Positions 6,603 through 11,381 of a stretch of 11,381 nt of DNA are shown here, piece after piece. Below the pieces are notes generated by a model, which worked only from the letters and a program-made list of their open reading frames with translations, ran no database searches and was not told where the DNA came from. The position numbers were made by a program, and so were the translations under genes. Source of the DNA: an uncultured Pseudomonadaceae bacterium (GTDB lineage: Bacteria; Pseudomonadota; Gammaproteobacteria; Pseudomonadales; Pseudomonadaceae); contig CANRHT010000049.1 of assembly GCA_947630465.1 (NCBI GenBank), forward strand, positions 1-11,381, written 5' to 3'. Position 1 is the first letter of the stretch; every line of letters begins with the position of its first letter.

Positions 6603-6623
6603 GCGTATTGGTGAAAATAGTTT

Positions 6624-6896
6624 TTATGCGCTGGGTGGTACATAGCCTTCGGCCTGGGCAAAGGCTTCGCCAGCAAAGAATTTATCCATCTCTGCCATGA
6701 TAAATTTACGGTCATCAGCGTCCATCATATTTAACTGACGTTCGTTAATAATCATTGTTTGTTGGGTTTGCCATTCGTTCCAAGCTTGCTGGGAGATGTT
6801 GTTATAAATATCTTCACCTTTGCTACCAGGAAAGGGCGCGCGGGCTAAACCCGGTAGTTCTTGCTGATGTTTACGGCACATAACCATACGAGTCAT
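6624..6896 (-). CDS. yggX: Fe(2+)-trafficking protein YggX
   Basis: YggX is a small cytosolic protein tied to iron handling and to protection or repair of oxidatively damaged Fe-S clusters. At 90 aa it has the family length. It has the conserved Cys7 near the start (MVMCRKH), [14 protein letters not shown] (22-35), [15 protein letters not shown] (38-52) and [11 protein letters not shown] (55-65), all matching the E. coli pattern. The first Met is well supported: an AGGAG site (minus strand, 6904-6908) lies 7 nt upstream, inside the end of mutY, and the mutY stop is 1 nt before this ATG. The pairing with MutY, an Fe-S enzyme, is conserved in gammaproteobacteria and makes functional sense. No terminator is visible after its stop; the tRNA-Phe promoter starts 21 nt beyond, so the operon transcript may run through the tRNA to its terminator. 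Confidence 0.96.
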   Translation of the reverse strand: MTRMVMCRKHQQELPGLARAPFPGSKGEDIYNNISQQAWNEWQTQQTMIINERQLNMMDADDRKFIMAEMDKFFAGEAFAQAEGYVPPSA

Positions 6897-6897
6897 C

Positions 6898-7962
6898 TTA
6901 TATCTCCTGTTGCAATTGAGTCACTGCGCGCTCGATAAGCCCTTTAATTGGAGCGGCTAAACCGAGGCGCTGAGGATTGTAGGGGTTATACCAGAGCCAA
7001 TTGTTTTCGGCTATGGCAAGGCGTGTGCTGCTGTGTACACGAATCAGCCAGGGTTCGATGTCGAGGTGGTAGTGGCTAAAAGTGTGGCGCACAGCGGGCA
7101 AGCTGTGTTGGTGCTGTAATTCAAGTTGATGCTGGCCAAGCAGATTGTGCAACCCGTCGATATCAGTCAGCTCAGGCAGGCTCCACAAGCCGCCCCAGAT
7201 GCCCTCACTAGGGCGCTGCTGTAACAGCATGGCATTCTCTGGATTGATGAGCATCGGCATCACTACGCGCTTTACCGGCAGCTCTTTGCGTGGGCGCGGC
7301 GTCGGCAGCAGGTGTTGTTGATTTCTTTGATAGGCCAAGCAGCCGCTCTGTACTGGACAGCGCTCACACGCCGGTTGCTTGCGGGTGCAGAGTGTAGCGC
7401 CGAGATCCATCATCGCTTGGGTGTACTGCGCCACTTCGTGCTGCGGCGTGAGCAACTCAGACAACTGCCAAAGCCTTTTCGTTGCTTGGCTGGCACCTGG
7501 ATAGTCAGCTTCGGCGCTGTAGCGTGCGAGTACGCGTTTGACGTTGCCATCTAAAATAGGCGCACGTAAACCCATACTGAGGCTGGCAATGGCGCCCGCC
7601 GTTGAGGGGCCGATGCCGGGTAGTGTGGCTAAAGTCTCGGCGCTGCGTGGAAACTCGCCGGCGTAACTGTCACAGACCAATTGCGCTGTTTTATGCAAAT
7701 TACGTGCACGGGTGTAATAGCCTAAGCCCGTCCACAGGTGCAGTACTTCATCCAGCGGTGCGGCGGCCAGCGCTTGCACAGTCGGTAAGGCCTGCATAAA
7801 GCGTGCAAAATAACCCAGCACCGTAGTGACTTGGGTTTGTTGCAGCATGATTTCCGAGATCCACACACGATAAGGCGATATTTGCTGCTGCCAGGGTAAA
7901 TCTTTGCGGCCATGCTGGTGATACCAAGCCACGACCGCTGGGCCAAAGGCGTCTGGATTCAT
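6898..7962 (-). CDS. mutY: A/G-specific adenine DNA glycosylase MutY
   Basis: MutY removes adenine mispaired with 8-oxoguanine or G, the step that stops G:C to T:A mutations after oxidative damage. The 354-aa protein has all functional parts. Catalytic Glu37 is in [21 protein letters not shown] (79-89) follows, then the helix-hairpin-helix [12 protein letters not shown] (114-125) and catalytic Asp138 in [10 protein letters not shown]. The [4Fe-4S] ligands are Cys192, Cys199, Cys202 and Cys208, with the standard C-x6-C-x2-C-x5-C spacing. A C-terminal NUDIX-like domain that reads 8-oxoG runs from about 225 to the end, including [11 protein letters not shown] and the [10 protein letters not shown] loop. 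Its ATG overlaps the asmA-like stop as ATGA (7959-7962), so translation is probably coupled to the upstream gene; no strong ribosome site is seen. It is followed 1 nt later by yggX. Confidence 0.97.
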   Translation of the reverse strand: MNPDAFGPAVVAWYHQHGRKDLPWQQQISPYRVWISEIMLQQTQVTTVLGYFARFMQALPTVQALAAAPLDEVLHLWTGLGYYTRARNLHKTAQLVCDSYAGEFPRSAETLATLPGIGPSTAGAIASLSMGLRAPILDGNVKRVLARYSAEADYPGASQATKRLWQLSELLTPQHEVAQYTQAMMDLGATLCTRKQPACERCPVQSGCLAYQRNQQHLLPTPRPRKELPVKRVVMPMLINPENAMLLQQRPSEGIWGGLWSLPELTDIDGLHNLLGQHQLELQHQHSLPAVRHTFSHYHLDIEPWLIRVHSSTRLAIAENNWLWYNPYNPQRLGLAAPIKGLIERAVTQLQQEI

Positions 7963-10187
7963 CGTTTAAACAACCCTTTGAGGGCGTCTTTAAGTTCAGG
8001 ACTGACTTTTTCACCCAGTTTTTCATTGAGCTTTTCATTCAGTTTGTCGCCGGCTAGCTTAGCTGCGACTTTGCCTAAGCCATCTTGGTCAATGCGACAG
8101 GCCTTAGCACCCAATTCGAGTGGGCCACGGCAGCGTACCGGCCACTCAAGGCCAACGTAGCGCTTATTCACTTGGCAGGCAGGATCGGGCATTGGGTGGG
8201 TATCGCCCTCAATAATAATGCCTAAATAGTAATCGAGGCTGAGTACGCGTAGATCAATATCACCTTTACCTTTCACGCTCAAACCGGGAATACCCACGCG
8301 TAAATCAGGATTGTGGGCAACGCCATTGCGAATGTTTAAGTTACCGCGCAGGTCGTTAAACCGCGTGTCGGTACTGCCGCTGTGCGCTGCAGGTTTTTTA
8401 CGATTTAACGTGGCAATACCTAAGCACAGTTGTCGCTCTAAATTGGCCTCGGGCAGCACACCTTTAAAGACGGCAAAATTGAGTGAGCCATTGAGTTGTT
8501 CGACCCAGTCGCGCTCACTGTTGCCGCGGGTGCGTAAATCACTGCTGGTATCCAATAACCCGGTGATAGCGACTTCTTGCTCCAGAGTCGTAAGGATCTT
8601 CTCTATTGGAATATTGTGCGTGCTGTGCTTTAGGGTCAGTACGGGCTGATCAGTGGTGCTATCAACGCTCGCGCTGGCCTTAAACTCACCATTAAAGAGT
8701 CGGCCTTGTAGATTATTTAAGGTTAATACACGGTTCTTAGCGAGCAGTTTCAGCTTGGCTTGGCTGATGGGGAATGTGTGCAGGGTCAGCTCATTAAAGG
8801 CTAAATCAATATCAGCATTGAGCGTACGTAATTGCTCGATCGGTAAGAGTGCAGCTGTGTCCCACGCGGAGTTTGCCGTGGCGCTGGGCAGTGCTGTGGT
8901 GCCGCTACTGCCAGCCTCTGCGGTTTGTTTTTTTACCTCAGCTTGGCGTTCGGTGGTGGCTTTTTTCTCTACAGCGGGCAAATAGCGATCAGCGTCTAAT
9001 TGATCCGCTTGCAAGTGAGCGTATAAGGCTGTTTTAGCAAAATCTTTAATACCGACACTACCGGTAAAAGCGGTTTGGTCGATACTCAGCGCCAACTCAT
9101 TAAGCATCAAGCTGTTGTCAGTCCCTTGCAGGCGCGTGCTGAGCTCAAAGTGACTGAGTGCTTTGGCGTCAGCCATTTTAGGTAACTCAAAACCGATCCC
9201 AGTTAAAAACTCTTGCGCATTAACAGCTGCAATGGATAACGCACCGTTGAGTTGGGCTTGCTTGTCCAAATCGGTGATCTGCAGTTCGCCCAAGGCTTTA
9301 AGTTGGTTGACTGAAAGTTTGAGATTATCCCAACGTGCCAGTTGCGCGGCTTGGTCATACATAAGATTGCCGCGCACAGTAAAGTTGGCGGTTTTGCTGC
9401 TAAAGGGCTCGCCAGCGACTTCACCTGACAGCTTAAGATCATCCAGCGTATAACGTTGCAAGGCCTGATCAATTTTAGCTTTAGTGGTGAGCTCAAGACG
9501 GGCACGCAGCAGCGGTTTAGCATTGCCTAAAAAACCAGAGAATTTTAATGCAATGGGCTGCGCGTCACGAATGGCGCCGGTGGTCAGTTGCACGCTTTCT
9601 AAGCTGAATTGTTGCCCGCTTTGCTCATCGTGATAATCAATGCGTGCACCGTTGACGATTAAACTGTTGATATCCAATTTAAGCGGTGCAGTGCGTGGCG
9701 CTGGCTCGGTGGTGCTTGGAGTGTTTGGTTCTGCTGTGGGCTCTTGGTCTGCAGGTGCAGTTGTTGCTGCAGTGGCTGAGACGGGTGCCTTGCCAATATT
9801 TTCCCAGTTACCTTGTCCTTTCATATTGCGGTGCAAGGTTAGATTAAGACCATCGATGCGGATATCACTCATCTGGATTTCTTTACGCAGCAGCGGCAGT
9901 ACTTGCACCGACAAACCGAGCAAGCGCAGGTCGGCAAAAGGATCATCAGGCATATCAGCGCTGGCTACTTTAGCGTCGGTAATTTCGATACCTAGCCACG
10001 GGAATAAACTCCAGCCAATCTCACCATTTAACTCGAGCTCTAGATTAGCGTGCTCGCGGGCGAGCTGGCGGATATCATCTTTGTAGTCGTTGGGATCAAA
10101 GATATGCGTTAGGGCAAATCCGGCCACCACTAACAGCAGCAGGATGCCGAGCAACAGCAGACCGATAAGCTTGCTAAAAGATTTCAC
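7959..10187 (-). CDS. AsmA-family inner-membrane-anchored envelope protein
   Basis: AsmA-like proteins are anchored in the inner membrane and reach across the periplasm. The family is linked to outer-membrane assembly and phospholipid transport between membranes. This 742-aa member has a short basic N-terminus, one transmembrane helix (about 8-27), then the family opening HIFDPNDYKDDI (28-39), NGEIGWSLFPWLGIEITD (54-71) and DPFADLRLL. A disordered Ala/Thr/Pro/Glu-rich linker lies at about 134-167, followed by beta-rich repeats. The C-terminal AsmA domain includes VGIPGLSVKGKGDIDL and LSLDYYLG. The tail is a lysine-rich amphipathic run with KLNEKLNEKLGEK. I chose the GTG at 10187 because an AGGAA site (minus strand, 10195-10199) lies 7 nt before it; a TTG at 10208 is in frame but would place that site inside the gene. 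It leads the asmA-mutY-yggX operon. Which AsmA paralogue it is (AsmA, TamB, YhdP, YicH and so on) I cannot settle; length and termini fit AsmA proper best. Confidence 0.9.
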   Translation of the reverse strand: MKSFSKLIGLLLLGILLLLVVAGFALTHIFDPNDYKDDIRQLAREHANLELELNGEIGWSLFPWLGIEITDAKVASADMPDDPFADLRLLGLSVQVLPLLRKEIQMSDIRIDGLNLTLHRNMKGQGNWENIGKAPVSATAATTAPADQEPTAEPNTPSTTEPAPRTAPLKLDINSLIVNGARIDYHDEQSGQQFSLESVQLTTGAIRDAQPIALKFSGFLGNAKPLLRARLELTTKAKIDQALQRYTLDDLKLSGEVAGEPFSSKTANFTVRGNLMYDQAAQLARWDNLKLSVNQLKALGELQITDLDKQAQLNGALSIAAVNAQEFLTGIGFELPKMADAKALSHFELSTRLQGTDNSLMLNELALSIDQTAFTGSVGIKDFAKTALYAHLQADQLDADRYLPAVEKKATTERQAEVKKQTAEAGSSGTTALPSATANSAWDTAALLPIEQLRTLNADIDLAFNELTLHTFPISQAKLKLLAKNRVLTLNNLQGRLFNGEFKASASVDSTTDQPVLTLKHSTHNIPIEKILTTLEQEVAITGLLDTSSDLRTRGNSERDWVEQLNGSLNFAVFKGVLPEANLERQLCLGIATLNRKKPAAHSGSTDTRFNDLRGNLNIRNGVAHNPDLRVGIPGLSVKGKGDIDLRVLSLDYYLGIIIEGDTHPMPDPACQVNKRYVGLEWPVRCRGPLELGAKACRIDQDGLGKVAAKLAGDKLNEKLNEKLGEKVSPELKDALKGLFKR

Positions 10188-10194
10188 GAGCTGA

Positions 10195-10199
10195 TTCCT
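10195..10199 (-). promoter_or_regulatory. Ribosome binding site that sets a GTG start for the asmA-like gene
   Basis: The minus strand reads AGGAA 7 nt before the GTG at 10187. It decides between this start and an in-frame TTG at 10208. Translation from the GTG gives the usual short basic N-terminus directly before the membrane helix. Confidence 0.65.
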
Positions 10200-10276
10200 T
10201 TTGGGCAATAAAATAAATATAGCTACAGTTTAGCAGGCCAGCATCGCTCTGCAGCAGCTATGATGCTGCGGCACAA

Positions 10277-10681
10277 TTATGCAGCTGAATTTGCAATAAC
10301 TAAGGCTTTAGCCTGGGCTAACTCGCGCAACTGTGGTTGATCTTCAGGGATAAGCACCTGTAACACTTGACCGGCTTCGTTGGCTAAACGTGACGCTTCC
10401 TCAATCAGACGCCGTGCCACACCACGATTGCGAGTTAATTCGCGTACACACACATGCGACAGCAGCCAGCGCTGTGCTTGTTTTTCCAACAATGCAGCAC
10501 CCAGTAGGCGGCTATTAAAACGTGCGGTGACTAAGGTGTTATGACTTAAGCCGTGCTCCAGTAAACTCGCTGCATCCGAGTAGGGTGGCAGCAACCAGTT
10601 CGGTGCATCGGCATAGATTTTTTCCAGGTCGGCAAGGTCTTGCGTGCTGGGTTGCTCAGCGCTTTCAAAGTAAACAGGCAT
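10277..10681 (-). CDS. PanZ/PanM-like GNAT-fold protein
   Basis: This 134-aa protein has a single GNAT domain. The stretch LVTARFNSRLLGAALL (50-65) and VRELTRNRGVARRLIEE (79-95) closely resembles E. coli PanZ (ARFNERLLAA, VREVTRRRGVGQYLLEE). PanZ binds acetyl-CoA and promotes maturation and feedback control of the aspartate decarboxylase PanD in pantothenate synthesis. RNRGVA (84-89) is the pyrophosphate-binding loop of the acetyl-CoA site. The last 20-25 residues are Gln/Ala-rich and lack the aromatic C-terminus of E. coli PanZ. The ATG has a GGGAG site 7 nt upstream (minus strand). It is divergent from hisB and lies 89 nt upstream of the asmA-like gene on the same strand, so it could share the operon. 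A PanD-sensor role is inferred from family resemblance; a stand-alone acetyltransferase acting on something else is possible. Confidence 0.8.
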   Translation of the reverse strand: MPVYFESAEQPSTQDLADLEKIYADAPNWLLPPYSDAASLLEHGLSHNTLVTARFNSRLLGAALLEKQAQRWLLSHVCVRELTRNRGVARRLIEEASRLANEAGQVLQVLIPEDQPQLRELAQAKALVIANSAA

Positions 10682-10712
10682 TCCAAAACTCCCATAACTG
10701 AAGCGTTAGTGT

Positions 10713-10741
10713 ACCGCTCAACAACGTCTATCGGTAGCGGT
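10713..10741. repeat. 6-bp inverted repeat between the PanZ-like gene and hisB
   Basis: accgct (10713-10718) and agcggt (10736-10741) are exact inverted copies 17 nt apart, in the 140-nt divergent control region and just upstream of the candidate hisB -10 box. The spacing is about two helical turns centre to centre, which fits a dimer site, but six bases can easily recur by chance. Confidence 0.25.
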
Positions 10742-10758
10742 CGTAGCCGTTGCAAGCC

Positions 10759-10764
10759 TATAAT
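10759..10764 (+). promoter_or_regulatory. Candidate -10 box for hisB
   Basis: TATAAT is a perfect -10 consensus, 57 nt before the hisB ATG. No convincing -35 hexamer lies 16-18 nt upstream and there is no TG extension, so an activator may be needed or the match is fortuitous. Confidence 0.35.
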
Positions 10765-10821
10765 AAGCAACGAATGAAACAACTTGGCCGTATCCTGCGG
10801 CTTTTAGCGGTGGAGTAAACC

Positions 10822-11381
10822 ATGACCGAACGTAAGGTTACTGTTGAACGTAATACACTCGAGACTCAAGTTAAGGCCACTATTAATTTAGATGGCACTG
10901 GCGAGGGACGTTTTGCAATTGGCGTGCCTTTTTTAGAGCATATGCTTGATCAAGTCGCGCGCCATGGTTTGATCGATATCGATGTAGAGTGCACCGGCGA
11001 CTTACATATTGATGATCACCACACCGTTGAAGATGTGGGCATCACCATTGGTCAGGCCTTTGCCAAAGCTGTGGGTGATAAGCGCGGTTTGCGTCGTTAT
11101 GGTCACTCTTACGTACCCATGGATGAAGCCTTATCACGTGTGGCGTTAGACTTTTCTGGCCGCCCTGGTTTGCAGATGCATGTGCCTTTCGCGCGTGCAG
11201 TCGTGGGTGGTTTTGATGTGGACTTGTTCCAAGAATTCTTTCAAGGTTTTGTCAATCACGCACAAGTAACGCTGCACATTGATAACCTGCGCGGCATCAA
11301 TACCCACCACCAGATTGAAACAGTGTTTAAGGCCTTTGGTCGTGCGCTGCGCATGGCGGTCGAAATTGATCCACGTATGGA
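10822..11381 (+). CDS. hisB: Imidazoleglycerol-phosphate dehydratase (HisB), C-terminus cut by the window
   Basis: HisB converts imidazole glycerol phosphate to imidazole acetol phosphate in histidine synthesis; it is a cytosolic manganese enzyme that forms 24-mers. Reading from the ATG at 10822, 186 codons run open to the window end, about 11 short of the usual 197-residue monofunctional form. The metal-binding motifs are intact: FLEHML (37-42), DDHHTVED (64-71), and later DEA (101-103) and NTHHQIE (160-166). There is no N-terminal phosphatase domain, so this is the monofunctional type seen in Pseudomonas, not the bifunctional E. coli type. The start is supported by a ggag site (10812-10815) 6 nt upstream and by the N-terminus [12 protein letters not shown]. 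It is divergent from the PanZ-like gene. In Pseudomonas it is followed by hisH and hisA, which would lie to the right of this window. Confidence 0.97.
   Translation, partial: MTERKVTVERNTLETQVKATINLDGTGEGRFAIGVPFLEHMLDQVARHGLIDIDVECTGDLHIDDHHTVEDVGITIGQAFAKAVGDKRGLRRYGHSYVPMDEALSRVALDFSGRPGLQMHVPFARAVVGGFDVDLFQEFFQGFVNHAQVTLHIDNLRGINTHHQIETVFKAFGRALRMAVEIDPRM

Noticed and set aside
9640..10086. Plus-strand frame of 148 codons opposite the asmA-like gene
   Set aside because: It is the antisense shadow of the low-complexity linker region of the asmA-like gene; the Ala/Val/Gly-rich product is a composition effect.
10251..10269. Hairpin gcagca-7 nt-tgctgc after the PanZ-like gene as a terminator
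   Set aside because: The stem is only 6 bp and no T run follows it on the minus strand.
10546..10782. Minus-strand frame of 78 codons spanning the PanZ-like/hisB gap
   Set aside because: It overlaps the start of the PanZ-like gene in another frame, has no recognisable domain and no good ribosome site.
1..11381. Mobile element, CRISPR array, phage remnant or toxin-antitoxin pair
   Set aside because: No transposase, integrase, regular repeats, terminal inverted repeats or toxin-like small gene pair was seen; nearly all of the sequence is explained by core genes.

Overview
The window looks like an ordinary chromosomal stretch of a gammaproteobacterium, most likely a lower-GC member of the Pseudomonadaceae. 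The protein sequences read as Pseudomonas-type versions, and the right-hand order (hisB, PanZ-like GNAT, AsmA-like, mutY, yggX, tRNA-Phe) and the left-hand pair bioA-rsmE are arrangements I recall from Pseudomonas. Base composition looks close to 50% GC by eye, well below typical Pseudomonas. The genus cannot be fixed from the sequence alone. I see no insertion sequence, phage gene, CRISPR array or integration scar.

Layout: (1) 1-1374, plus strand: the C-terminal part of bioA (biotin synthesis), an intrinsic terminator, then rsmE (16S rRNA U1498 methyltransferase). (2) 1498-2848, minus strand: an MFS transporter followed 13 nt later by a 41-aa single-helix membrane miniprotein. (3) 3069-4001, plus strand: a LysO-family lysine exporter, divergent from the MFS gene. 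(4) 4046-6313, minus strand, converging on lysO: a membrane-bound PAS-PAS-GGDEF-EAL c-di-GMP protein. (5) 6486-6602, minus strand: tRNA-Phe(GAA) with a textbook promoter and a perfect-palindrome terminator. (6) 6624-10187, minus strand: a tightly packed asmA-like > mutY > yggX operon, with a 4-nt overlap at asmA/mutY and a 1-nt gap at mutY/yggX. (7) 10277-10681, minus strand: a PanZ-like GNAT protein. (8) 10822 to the window end, plus strand: hisB, lacking its last residues.

The genes are mostly housekeeping: cofactor synthesis (bioA, the PanZ-like protein), RNA modification (rsmE), DNA repair with iron-sulfur maintenance (mutY, yggX), envelope biogenesis (asmA-like) and histidine synthesis (hisB), plus two exporter/transporter genes and one c-di-GMP signalling gene. 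I found no new multi-gene system. The points most worth a second look are the 41-aa membrane miniprotein behind the MFS gene, the terminator placed just before rsmE with no room for a promoter, the inverted repeat framing the tRNA-Phe -10 box, and the shared MFS/lysO control region with its palindrome.
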